From: Chrysogorgia sp. JL179-B06
Taxonomy: Eukaryota > Cnidaria > Anthozoa > Scleralcyonacea > Chrysogorgiidae
Assembly (NCBI GenBank): GCA_035772405.1
Contig: JAYKKM010000505.1
Coordinates: 310,001-374,000 of the forward strand
DNA: 64,000 bases
Reading direction: 5' to 3'
The notes beneath the pieces are model-generated. The model saw nothing but the letters and a program-made list of their open reading frames with translations. It had not been told where the DNA came from and did not search any database. This document shows positions 10,701-18,943 of the stretch, in pieces (the stretch's first letter is position 1; the number at the start of each line of letters is the position of its first letter). The position numbers and the translations under genes are program-made.

Positions 10701-11799
10701 ATTACAGAAACACGAACGAGCTCAGAAAGGCTAATTTAAATGCATATAAAAGAATATTTAGTTTGGGTGCCATTATGAAAGAGGTCTATAGCCTGACCAT
10801 AGTACAAACCCTATAACCCTAACCCTAACCCTAACCGTAATCCTAATTCCTTGAGCATCATTCTTTGGGCTCAGTCTCACTCGACCCTAGTTCTTTGTCC
10901 CTCTTATTGACTAATCGATGTTCAAATTGACCGTTACAGTCAATTTGCCACACATTTATACAATTAATGCAGTGATTATTATAGTCAATTCGAGGAAGAG
11001 ATTGGGTTGATCTGTATCATCATCGTATCAGTTTGTGTATCAGTTCCTGCATGCAAAAGTGCACATGAACGAGCCTTTGCATGTACATGATATGTGCATT
11101 TCCATGTCACGTCCATGTATATGCACACATATGTGTGCATAATGCGTATGTCTGTGCATGTGCATCGGCATGTTATATACATTTGCATAAGTAATTTGTA
11201 TTCAGAGTTCAAGATATGTATACCTGTGTGATAATACATTATTGATAAAATATTCATTTTTTATGACATAGGTTTACATTGAAGTCCTGTACTATCAGAT
11301 TCCAACACTCATAACTAAATTGGAAAGTACTCCGGACGTATTTCGATTTCGGCTTATGGAGATGAGGAAGAAAAACCTGAAAAACTTTGAAACATTGAAA
11401 CAGCTGTTGATTGAACACGCTCAGAGTAGTTGTGAAGAAAGTTTAACATTGCTAGCAAGAGTGAACCTTATTACGTCCTCGGATAAGGAGAAACTTGAGA
11501 ATCCGTGCGAATGTGTCATCAATGAACACTGTTTATCAATCCCCGGTGCGAGTAGCCGTCAAGAAAGCATCCAACAAGCAAGAAAACGACTTACAATGCC
11601 GGACTGCATGATTATTAAAGATGGACCAAATTTTAACATGAAGTTGTTTATTGATATTGTGGAAAAAGAACTTCTGAGTGAAGGATATCATTGCAAAATA
11701 TGGGTAGAAAACTTAAAGTGTTTATACAGGAGTCACTACAGTGGAAAAGAGTGTCGTTTTGAAATTGATGAATACATTGCAGAATTTAGATGGAAATAG
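4569..11799 (+). CDS. KCTD-family BTB/POZ protein gene (three exons, gene span)
   Basis: The proposed coding exons are 4569-4607, 9131-9367 and 11272-11799, giving 13 + 79 + 175 codons, or 267 residues, in the usual KCTD size range. All junctions are phase 0 with good donors (GTAAGT, GTAACT) and acceptors (ATAG, CATAG). The N-terminal BTB/T1 domain begins VIRINVGGVHYET and contains FIDRPGEHFGYILNYLRD, the KCTD signature, most like KCTD7/KCTD14 as I recall them. Family members commonly oligomerise and many act as cullin-3 adaptors in the cytoplasm; that role is inferred. The C-terminal half is less conserved. Intron 1 carries two minus-strand retroelement fossils and intron 2 a MITE, a C-run and telomere-like repeats. 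The reading frame is unbroken, so the gene is probably active. Exon 1 is the least certain part. Confidence 0.75.
4608..5138. other. KCTD intron 1, proximal part
   Basis: AT-rich intronic DNA with no recognisable element before the retroelement tail at 5139. Confidence 0.5.
5520..6308 (-). pseudogene. Reverse transcriptase of retrotransposon A
   Basis: The open part (6308-5739) encodes fingers and palm motifs: NFRPITLQPVLGKIY, GVSGTIEHTELL and LLDLKNAFGEVYH (motif A with its Asp). After a stop and a frame change the next frame has GVLQGDCLSPLLFN (motif B), then WFQFADH at motif C, where the second catalytic Asp of the usual FADD is His. Together the breaks and the Asp-to-His change make this copy inactive. 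Confidence 0.85.
6313..7191 (-). pseudogene. Zinc-finger and linker region of retrotransposon A
   Basis: 292 codons open on the minus strand. The N-terminal part has the Cys/His finger CNCGKKCKGFRGLRAHRRFC; the C-terminal part (DEQTCTNFFRSQLKSNTG) resembles the pre-RT segment of LINE polyproteins. The frame breaks just before the RT. The finger is expected to bind DNA or RNA during target-primed reverse transcription. Confidence 0.75.
7227..7637 (-). pseudogene. N-terminal segment of retrotransposon A
   Basis: Contains a hydrophobic stretch (WCWMLVLLLVMTF) followed by CDYCGKDFVVLGRDVWRCK, a first Cys-rich finger. The frame shifts near 7270; the continuing frame reads into the next segment. 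A true start may be the internal Met before KGDRWCW, near 7467. Confidence 0.55.
7730..7789. repeat. (TAA)20 tract, 3' tail of retrotransposon B
   Basis: Read on the minus strand it is (TTA)n directly after AATAAAGTTATT, the usual 3' tail arrangement for this retrotransposon type. Confidence 0.9.
7901..8245 (-). pseudogene. Retrotransposon B: C-terminal endonuclease-distal domain
   Basis: Open segment with EYGDRIMEVEYAAFTPLVF, STSGGLGNETTVAYKRLAEL and LSFALIRSAVMAIRGSRSS, a conserved C-terminus of restriction-like-endonuclease retrotransposons as I know them from cnidarian genomes. It is in frame with the endonuclease remnant upstream for part of its length. Confidence 0.75.
8543..8875 (-). 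pseudogene. Retrotransposon B: pre-endonuclease region with CxC finger
   Basis: 110 codons ending QCKCGKNFQQTTP. Recognisable blocks are EKGSSSWLSVLPLQDQGF and FRDALHLRYGWQ. The CKCGKNF motif begins the Cys-His finger that precedes the endonuclease in these elements. The reading frame extends upstream of 8875 without a Met (to about 9000). Confidence 0.75.
9131..9367 (+). CDS. KCTD gene exon 2: BTB/T1 domain
   Basis: The acceptor is a T-rich tract followed by TTGAATATAG. The exon encodes 79 residues including VIRINVGGVHYETLLVTLR, SSMFSGQH and FGYILNYLRDRSMMPPND, and ends CAG|GTAACT. This is nearly the whole BTB fold; the remainder (VYIEVLYYQIPTLITKLE) starts exon 3. The T1-type signature is unmistakable. 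Confidence 0.9.
9368..10046. other. KCTD intron 2, proximal part
   Basis: No gene seen. AT-rich intronic sequence between the donor at 9368 and the C-run at 10047. Confidence 0.5.
10047..10072. repeat. Poly-C run (26 nt)
   Basis: Homopolymer C tract; Pro-rich and Gly-rich frames across it are artefacts. Confidence 0.95.
10609..10788. mobile_element. MITE with ~46-bp terminal inverted repeats
   Basis: The left end TAGACCTCTTTAATGGTGGC matches, inverted, the right end GCCATTATGAAAGAGGTCTA; both arms continue through an AAATATT-rich stretch to TATATGCAT. About 180 bp with no coding capacity. Flanking TA on both sides (TATAGACC..GGTCTATA) suggests a TA target duplication, as in Tc1/mariner elements. 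Confidence 0.8.
10809..10846. repeat. Interstitial telomere-like CCCTAA repeats
   Basis: Several copies of CCCTAA with single-base variants (CCGTAA, TCCTAA). Similar short runs lie at 11815-11856, 12206-12240, 14484-14550 and 16140-16212. Confidence 0.85.
11272..11799 (+). CDS. KCTD gene exon 3: end of BTB and C-terminal domain
   Basis: The acceptor TTATGACATAG is followed by VYIEVLYYQIPTLITKLE, which completes the BTB domain of exon 2 in phase 0. The remaining ~155 residues (Lys- and Glu-rich, with CECVINEHC and EIDEYIAEFRWK at the end) lead to a TAG stop at 11797-11799. The C-terminal domain is not one I can name. No AATAAA signal is evident close to the stop. Confidence 0.85.
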   Translation, partial: VYIEVLYYQIPTLITKLESTPDVFRFRLMEMRKKNLKNFETLKQLLIEHAQSSCEESLTLLARVNLITSSDKEKLENPCECVINEHCLSIPGASSRQESIQQARKRLTMPDCMIIKDGPNFNMKLFIDIVEKELLSEGYHCKIWVENLKCLYRSHYSGKECRFEIDEYIAEFRWK

Positions 11800-11898
11800 C
11801 TTTGAGATAACTAACCCTGATCCTAATCTTAACCCTAACTGTAGCAAACCCTAACTAACTCAACAAAAAAAACAAAAACAGACAAAAACAGAAAGGAG

Positions 11899-12098
11899 CG
11901 TAAACAGCCTACGAATACTCATGTAGTGTGAACAGCCTACAAATACTCCTGTTTTATTAGGTAAACAGCCTACAAATACTTATGTATAGGTAAACAGCCT
12001 ACAAATACTCCTGTATTGGTAAACAGCCTACGAATACTCCTGTAGGGTAAACAGCCTACCAATAATACTCCTGTAGGGTAAACAGCCTACGAATCCAA
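11899..12098. repeat. Minisatellite block 1
   Basis: Tandem units of the form GTAAACAGCCTACGAATACT CCTGTAGG with variable spacing. It is the reverse complement of the units at 12291-12713 and 13024-13402. Confidence 0.9.
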
Positions 12099-12290
12099 TT
12101 TGTCGTTTTAATTACTAGTTTTAAAAACTCAGTTCGTGGTGAATTCCTCTAGTGTTTTTTTTTATTCTTATTACAATTACTACTCACGACTGATACCTTT
12201 TGATCAGGATTAGGTTTGGGATTAGGACTAGGATTAGACTAGTTCTTAAAAATGGGAGGTCCTTGTGAGCCATTCCTTTTAGTCTTGTCC

Positions 12291-12713
12291 GTTTAAACTA
12301 CAGTAGTATTTGGATTCGTAGACTGTTTACACTACAGAAGTATTTGGATTCCTAAACTGTTTACACTACAGGAGTATTTGGATTCGTAGACTGTTTACAC
12401 TACAGAAGTATTTGGATTCGTAGACTGTTTATACTACAGGAGTATTTGGATTCGTAGGCTACTACAAAGGTATTTGGATTCGTAGGCTGTTTAAACTACA
12501 GAAGTATTTGGATTCCTAGAATGTTTACACTACAGAAGCATTTGGATTCGTAGGCTGTTTACACTTCAGGAGCATTCGGATTCCTAGACTGTTTACACTA
12601 CAGGAGTATTTGGATTCGTAGACTGTTTACACTACAGGAGTATTTGGATTCGTAGACTGTTTACACTACAGGGGTATTTGGATTCGTAGACTGTTTACAC
12701 TACAGGAGTATAT
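12291..12713. repeat. Minisatellite block 2 (inverted relative to block 1)
   Basis: About a dozen units containing GTATTTGGATTCGTAGACTG followed by TTTACACTACAGGA, period about 34 bp, with point variants. Confidence 0.95.
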
Positions 12714-13023
12714 TGTATGATTATTTACATTGTAAAAGTATCTTAATTATAAAAATGATGACTATATTTATACAAATGTATTATCTATTAATCTTAATGT
12801 GCACAAAACTACTCTATTTGGTCTAATATTTTAGCATGTTCGCAACAATAAAATAATATTTAAAACGATTAGTTTTACATACATGTAGAGGTATGTTAAC
12901 AACTGTTTGATTCCGAGTATCATAATTATGCCTATTTTCTTTAAAAGGAATAATGGAGTGAATCTTGTCAGACGATTGACAAATGTTTTTAAATAACTTT
13001 TTTGTCAGTAATTCTCTAGTTCT
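12714..13023. other. Spacer between minisatellite blocks
   Basis: AT-rich unique sequence; nothing recognised. Confidence 0.5.
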
Positions 13024-13402
13024 TTACAGCAGTATTCGGCTGCAGTATTCGGATTCGTAGAATGTTTACACTACAGGAGTATTCGGATTCGTAGACTGTT
13101 TGCATTCCAGGAGTATTCGTAGGATGTTTACACTACAGAAGTATTTGGATTCGTAGACTGTTTACACTACAGGAGTATTTGAATTCGTAGACTGTTTACA
13201 CTACAAGAGTATTTGGATTCGTAGACTGTTTACACTAACTACAGAAATATTCGGATTATTAGGCTGTTCACACTACAGGAGTATTTGGATTCGTAGGCTG
13301 TTTACATTACAGGAGTATTTGGATTCATAGGCTGTTTACATTACAGGAGTATTAGGATTCGTAGGTTGTTTACATTACAGGAGTATTTGGATTCATAGGC
13401 TG
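13024..13402. repeat. Minisatellite block 3
   Basis: Same unit and orientation as block 2, more diverged (ATTCATAGGCTG, TTACATTACAGG variants), indicating an older or separately evolving array. Confidence 0.93.
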
Positions 13403-13669
13403 TAAGGATAGCGCGGGTTGTTTCAGCTAAGTGATCCTGTGCCGAAAGCTCGTATATGATCGCGTGCGGAAAAATATCCGGATTCATTGGAATTTGGAAG
13501 ACTCATTTACACTACAAAAGATTCCGGATTCATAGGTATCCAGATACAAAGTTTCCACTTTATATTCCGGATTCAAAATCGCCGGACACGCAAGCAAACC
13601 TCGACGTTATTCTGGATTTATACTCTTGTGTGTAAACGGTAAACGTCAAAACGAATCCGGTACCAAAAC

Positions 13670-14130
13670 GCAACACTGTTAGAGACACACCGCTCCATGC
13701 AATGCTTCTTATTGGTGGTGACGTGGATGCGCATATACATCTCACACAACTTGGATTCTCATACCACGCACAACCAAGCAGGAAAGCTCTCCTCTTGCAG
13801 GATTTCCTTGAAGAACATAACCTAATTGCACGTAACATGTCATTCCAGAAGACAAAAGCTTTGGTTTTGAGTCAAAAGCTTTGGCCTTGGTGTTCACCCA
13901 AGGGTGATCTGACACAAATAGACTTCTGCATATATCGCAAAAGGTGAAGAAACAGCATCAAAGACTGCCAAGCTCGTTCTTTTTCTGCTGATCCAATAGG
14001 AATAGATCAGCAAATCGTTACAACAGTCCAGCTGAGCCTTCGTCAGTCCAAGCAATCTTCTCGGAAAAGGAACTATATTGGCGTGCCATTAGTGACGACT
14101 CATCTCGCCACCATCAACATTTTCAATATG
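13670..14130 (+). mobile_element. RTE-like LINE endonuclease fragment
   Basis: The frame through 13947 encodes LHAMLLIGGDVDAHIH, FLEEHNLIARN, FQK and PKGDLTQIDFCIYRKR, the C-terminal half of an apurinic-type (exonuclease/endonuclease/phosphatase) nuclease: GGDxxAH and QID are hallmark motifs. After a stop and frame change WRNSIKDCQA-like text and QQIVTTVQLSLRQSK continue the same polyprotein. No RT of the same family follows directly. Confidence 0.7.
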
Positions 14131-14370
14131 TCGAAAAATACGTACTAAAGTAAAATACATTTGGTGGTATACCACAAGGAACAAAACTGGGCCCTACACT
14201 ATTTGCTATTAGTTAATTCTCTAGTTGATGCATCGAACTTTAGGGTAAAATATGTAGATGATCCATCGGTCGTCGAAGTAATTCCGCGATGCTCGCCCAG
14301 TGTAATTCCGTATATTGTGCACTATATTCATCAATGTGCTAATGATAGAGGTATGCGTCCCGCCTTTTCT
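14125..14370 (+). mobile_element. CR1-like LINE reverse transcriptase palm fragment
   Basis: One frame reads GGIPQGTKLGPTLFAIS (motif B, near 14160-14210); a second frame supplies FRVKYVDDPSVVEVIPRCSP (motif C with intact DD, 14236-14295). Stops and a frameshift between them mark it as dead. Family assignment (CR1/L2-like) rests on the GGIPQGTKLGP and VDD context. Confidence 0.7.
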
Positions 14371-14483
14371 ACTCCCCCCCCCCCCCTGATACATCAAATG
14401 AAAGCTTGAATAACAGACTCGGACATATACGTACACAAATTTCATGGTAACACTAGACCGGATTTCCATCTGTTTTTTATACC

Positions 14484-14550
14484 CCTAACCCCAACCGTAA
14501 CCCAAATCCTAACCCTAATCCTAACCCTAACCCTACCCCTAACCCTCCGT
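14484..14550. repeat. Telomere-like CCCTAA-variant run
   Basis: CCCTAACCCCAACCGTAACC and related variants; imperfect, interstitial. Confidence 0.85.
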
Positions 14551-14890
14551 AAAATACGGTGGGAGACTATATGTATTGTTACCATGAAGTTTACTGATTA
14601 CATTCAGATCTGATCATTACCGATTAATTGCTAGCATCTTAGTATTAACTTTTTATTGCTATCATATTAAACAGTGAAAATGAGTTGGCCTTCGGACGCT
14701 CTATCAACTTACTTGAAAGCAATATTAATTTAAGCTGTGTACGCGGGTTTATTGCAGTACCACAAAGAAGCGAAAAGATTAATAGTCAGTTCTTCCAATT
14801 TTGCCAAATGTCTATCATGTCCAAATTTGCTTCGTCCTGCCATTTTCTCCTGTTATAAATATTATACATATATATTGAAACAGCCCACAA
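14551..14890. other. No gene seen
   Basis: AT-rich unique sequence between LINE fragments. Confidence 0.5.
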
Positions 14891-14904
14891 TTTGCTAAAC
14901 GCTC

Positions 14905-14962
14905 GGCTGTTACGACTGTTGGACCTACCAAGACTGTTGGACCTACCACGACTGTTGGACCT
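14905..14962 (+). repeat. Three 18-bp tandem units
   Basis: CGACTGTTGGACCTACCA and two near copies in tandem; the repeated Leu-Leu-Asp-Leu-Pro frame is not a gene. Confidence 0.8.
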
Positions 14963-15149
14963 TCAGTGTCCCACGCCTCCCGTCAAGATTATCACCCTCG
15001 CTTTGCTCGATCGCTTCGCTCGATCGCTTCGAATGTCAGACTGCACGTTTGCTATCCCAGATCGTAATTCTTCGAGTGAATCTGATGGTTGTTGCAACTT
15101 CGATATGCATGGCGTTGAGTACTTTTTCTATGAGATTCAGTTTGGCTCT

Positions 15150-15752
15150 GTCAGACTGTATTCAATTCTCGATCGACTTAGCAAAAGGTTTAGCAGTCCT
15201 TTTGCTTAGGAAGTCTGGTGTCTCGCAGGTTGACCTTGTTAAGATATATTGCTCCCTGATACGGTCAATTCTCGAATACGCCTCACCTGTTTGGGCAGCT
15301 CTTTCAGATTATCTTGCCAACTTGATTGAAATCCATACAAAGGAAAGCACTTCGAATTGTCTTCCCTGGTGTTGAATATCAAGATGCACTCATCCAGTCT
15401 GGATTGCAATGCTTGTCAACTCGTCGAACTAATGCTTGTCTGAAATTCATGAACTGCTCAACTAATAGTGAACCGCTTAAGTATTTGGTTGGTACTAAGG
15501 ATATTGTACATCATGGATATGAGCTACGCTCTGGCCATAGCAGATCAATGAGAATTGTTGGGAACACAAAGCGTTTAAATGACTTTGTTACCATTAAATA
15601 TCAACATTAACTATTGAACAGTACTTTGTCATAACAGCACCCAGTCGTAAATGGGTATTATTGTAATATGTGTTCTGACCACCACTGTAATTCAGTTTCG
15701 ACTGCGAATGTGGTAATTATACGATTTATTTATTTATTTATTTATTTATTTT
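15150..15752 (+). mobile_element. CR1-like LINE C-terminal domain and 3' tail
   Basis: Two overlapping frames encode the post-RT region: SQVDLVKIYCSLIRSILEYA, PVWAALSDYLANLIE, then SIQRKALRIVFPGVEYQDAL, GLQCLSTRRTNACLKF and RLNDFVTIKYQH. This is the thumb/C-terminal region typical of CR1-like elements. A frameshift near 15330 splits it. The 3' tail is (TTTA)n at 15724-15752. It could belong to the same insertion as the palm fragment at 14125-14370. Confidence 0.75.
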
Positions 15753-16055
15753 GGGCCGACCTGATAGTTATTTATCCGTTGTAAAACTCCAGGTTATTTC
15801 CCCGACAATTTCGTCTTCGACCACTTTTGATGTTTGAGCGATGTCTAATTCTGTCCATACGTCGACATTGCCAGTGTTCTTGTTTGGTCGAGCAGTATTT
15901 ACTTCTTTTCCTACTTATTTAGGTCTGTCGGTAGGAGGTTGATCCTGCTTTTCTTGGTTAATTACAGCTGCGGTTGCGGGCAGATCATCATTTATAGCGA
16001 TAGGATCCATACTATACCTTGGCCGTATTTTACGCGAAATACGTCCCACTTTTTG
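15753..16055. other. No gene seen
   Basis: Unique non-coding sequence between the LINE tail and the MITE at 16056. Confidence 0.5.
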
Positions 16056-16263
16056 GCTCGTTCTTCGTGTGGAGGACACAGACTACGTCATAGTCTGATA
16101 AACGTTATTTTCGGAGCAATCAGAAGCTTTAGCAACAAAAACTCTAACCATAACCCAAACAAAAACTCTATCACTAACCCTAAAATAAAAAAATACTAAC
16201 CCTACTTCTAAACCCAACTTTTCGATTATGCAAATTTCTGTGTCCTCTACACGAAGAAGGACC
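16056..16263. mobile_element. MITE with 22-bp TIR and telomere-like interior
   Basis: TTCTTCGTGTGGAGGACACA (16061-16080) is inverted at 16239-16258 as TGTGTCCTCTACACGAAGAA. The interior holds CTAACC-type repeats (16140-16212). No coding capacity. Confidence 0.65.
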
Positions 16264-17753
16264 CAGTGCCCTTCTTCAGCAGTATAAAAAGTCAAAACAA
16301 TACTTAAAAGGAAACTTATTGAGGCGGTAAAAAGAGATGCTCTCTTAGGCGTAGCAAACTCAAAACAGCAATGAAATTTACATCGAATGAGAAATCAAAC
16401 TAACAGTCCAGATTCGCGGGACAAGAACAATAAACATTTTTATACTTTAATTGGATCACATGTGTGTAAATAAACGTTAAAAAGTTGCATAAGTAAGAAA
16501 GGCGGCCTGTCAGTCAGTCATGCAGAGATATATCAGATTTTAAAAGTCTGTAATACATACTTAAAATTCCAAATTTTCAGAAATTGTGCCCTGCCGTGCA
16601 CCACCAACCGCCATTCCTATAGCTACGCCATTGCTGAACAATAACGCAATATTTATATTCATTAACATACAGCGTTGTTTGTGATCGTGTCACGGCTGCA
16701 GAAACGTCCAGCGAACTATACAGCGGACAGATCATCAACTAACAATGATTCTGCATTCTAGTCGATTTTCAAGGCCGAGCGTTGAATTGGTCTGCCTGGG
16801 ATAATATTTCGTGTTGCATACGAACTCCAGAGGTGAATTCGTTAGCGTTTGTCGTATAATAGGCTCGATTACCAGCTAAGGTTCGAGCATTTAATGGCAG
16901 AAGTGCCGGAAATGCGCTTTTGACGTAATACCTGGCGTGATCTATGCGCCTGTCCTCTGATAGATCATGGCTAACAACCAATGAGCATGAGTAAACAGGT
17001 TATTGTATAAATAAATAAGTTGTTTATTGTTTTCGAGTGTTTGGAGTCCCCTCTGATGAAACACGATAAACGAGTGTTTGATGTTACTTCTCAAACGAGT
17101 ATGCATATTTGTGTGTCGTTGACTTGAATATGGAGATTAAGAAATGTGATCCAGTTCATCAGCAAGTTTCGTCACATATTTTCATTGAATATCAAAACTC
17201 GTGGTGATTTGGTATACGTTCATGAAATGGCTACGATAATTCAGGAATTATTTATGAGTTTGAGAAATAATTATCACTCTAATATCTGCCAAACAAGCAT
17301 GACCTTCCTCAAAAAATAGGTACTCGGCGAGTGCATTTGTCTACTGCGGAATTGAGAAATGGTGAGCGGACGAAGGAAAATAGTAACGAGTATAGTTGGT
17401 AAAAAAAGTATACTAAGGAGATATGTGAGTTGACGGGTGGTAAAAGTGTTGGACTAGATTGAGGGTTGTTTTATTCAAGATGTCGGTCAGTGCAAAAACA
17501 ATGGCTCCGTGTTATTCGTACCCGATATCCACACGTAAATAGAACACAATGGCCCGTATAAACAAAATACATAGTTTAACAACACCTATAGGAGCAGCAA
17601 ACTTGGCCAAAGTAACTAAAGTTCCTATTCAGGAACAGTGTTGTTCGACCGTTCTATTCGCGGGAGGAGTGTTCTTCAACCGCATGGACAAAAGCAAAAG
17701 TTTTCGGCCAACCTTCCGTAACTTTGTTCGTTTGTTAACTTTTCTTCCATCGT
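16264..17753. other. No gene recognised
   Basis: A 213-nt minus-strand frame at 16981-16769 (ending ILSQADQFNARP) is open but resembles nothing I know and lacks clear splice sites. The rest is non-coding and may include the 3' region of the NB-ARC locus. Confidence 0.4.
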
Positions 17754-18074
17754 TTAACTCTTCATCCAATATCCCAACAGAACGGAAACCAGTACAACAA
17801 CTACCACGACGACTATGCGAAGATATTGCTTGAATATTTCCCAATCGCATTCACATTTTAATTTCTGTGCAAGCTTCACCCAGACATGAGTTGCAGGGAG
17901 TACCCCTGAGTTCCATCTGGTCAACACTTCTTTAAATATATCGCGGGCTTCTTTAAATCTCTTTTGTTGGAGATAGACTTGGGCCAATAGAAACCTTGCC
18001 CTGCCGCAATTGGACAACTCTATGCTTCTCTTGATCGTTTGTTCGGCTTCTTTTACTCGCATTTCCAACAGCAA
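17754..18074 (-). CDS. TPR region 3 and C-terminal membrane segment
   Basis: MLLEMRVKEAEQTIKRSIEL continues the repeat, followed by ARFLLAQVYLQQKRFKEARD, a further TPR-like helix pair. Near the C-terminus a run of eight Val (IVVVVVVVVLVSVLLGYW) is a strong candidate transmembrane or membrane-anchoring helix. The stop at 17754 is the likely end of the protein. A membrane-anchored NB-ARC/TPR protein is less usual than the cytosolic form. Confidence 0.7.
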   Translation of the reverse strand: MLLEMRVKEAEQTIKRSIELSNCGRARFLLAQVYLQQKRFKEARDIFKEVLTRWNSGVLPATHVWVKLAQKLKCECDWEIFKQYLRIVVVVVVVLVSVLLGYWMKS

Positions 18075-18336
18075 GCAGCACCTCTGTTTTACAGCAGAGA
18101 GCTGAATTCAGCTGAGTGTGTTCAACATCGCCGAAGATCTTCACTGCTCGTTCAATTTGTTCCAGAGCTACGTTGCACGCTTTCAATTCTTTGTTAACGA
18201 CGGCGTACGTCGTGCACACACCTGCCACGTATATATGGTTTTGCCCCAAAACAGTTTCGTAAATTTTTAATGCTTCAGCGTGTAGACTCCGAGAAGCTGT
18301 CAGTAGCTCTTGTTTTCGTGCCAAGTCGTCGTTCAT
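17953..18336 (-). CDS. TPR region 2 of the NB-ARC gene (shifted frame)
   Basis: Encodes further helical repeat sequence, including EALKIYETVLGQNHIYVAGV and VALEQIERAVKIFGDVEH, the tetratricopeptide style seen in kinesin-light-chain-like repeats. The frame upstream of 18336 is interrupted by a TAA about 50 nt earlier. After about 18070 the coherent sequence moves to the next frame. Confidence 0.7.
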   Translation of the reverse strand: MNDDLARKQELLTASRSLHAEALKIYETVLGQNHIYVAGVCTTYAVVNKELKACNVALEQIERAVKIFGDVEHTQLNSALCCKTEVLLAVGNASKRSRTNDQEKHRVVQLRQGKVSIGPSLSPTKEI

Positions 18337-18427
18337 CTCAGCACAACGAAGGTAAATTTTAGCAGAATAATTGGCAGCTTGGGCTCTCGATTAGGTTTCC
18401 ATTCGTCGGTCGCCATCTTCCGCTAGG

Positions 18428-18943
18428 TTACGTGCCTCGTCCACCGTTTGTTTTGCTCTCTCCATCTCGCACTTTTCGCGGTAAAATTATTGCCAGGTTA
18501 CAAAGCCTTTCCACGATCTGTTCGTGATGTTCGCCGAGGGCCTGTCTCGCGATCTCGATGGACTCTTTCATGGTCTGCTCTGCAACAGCAAGTTTCATCT
18601 GAAGCTTGTATGTCCAGGACAAGACATTCAAGATAGAAGACTTCAAAGCCAACCAAGCCACATCAGCTCGGTTCTCGGTTAAAGCAAGAGCTTTATTTAG
18701 AACGTCTACACTTTTATCCAACTGGTCGGCTTCTCTGTAGTAAAACCCAAGACTTTTTAGAATTTCGCAGTACGAAATATTCGTCAATGGTTGTGGCAAA
18801 TTCCCAGAGACTTCGTACGCCAATTCCAAACACGTTATGCGTTCAGCTTCGGTTGATTCCTGGGACGTGGTAAAGGGAGTCACCGAGATATGATAGAGCG
18901 ACGACGAACTCAGCGGATAAATTCCATTCTTTTGATTTGCCAT
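18428..18943 (-). CDS. TPR region 1 of the NB-ARC gene (shifted frame)
   Basis: From about residue 29 onward this frame continues the NB-ARC exon: STEAERITCLELAYEVSG, then helix pairs such as LKSLGFYYREADQLDKSVDV and KSILNVLSWTYKLQMKLAVA. Length and spacing fit TPR-like repeats. The upstream Met of this frame is a shadow of the NB-ARC exon. A second frame change occurs near 18480, where the following text moves to another frame. Confidence 0.75.
   Translation of the reverse strand: MANQKNGIYPLSSSSLYHISVTPFTTSQESTEAERITCLELAYEVSGNLPQPLTNISYCEILKSLGFYYREADQLDKSVDVLNKALALTENRADVAWLALKSSILNVLSWTYKLQMKLAVAEQTMKESIEIARQALGEHHEQIVERLCNLAIILPRKVRDGESKTNGGRGT

Noticed and set aside
10809..10846. Chromosome end
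   Set aside because: The telomere-like run is short, degenerate and internal to the KCTD intron.
11899..13402. CRISPR-like repeat array
   Set aside because: Units are contiguous without unique spacers, variable in length and in a eukaryotic context; a minisatellite.
16769..16981. 70-residue minus frame
   Set aside because: No homology recognised, no splice sites, no repeat; insufficient to call a gene.
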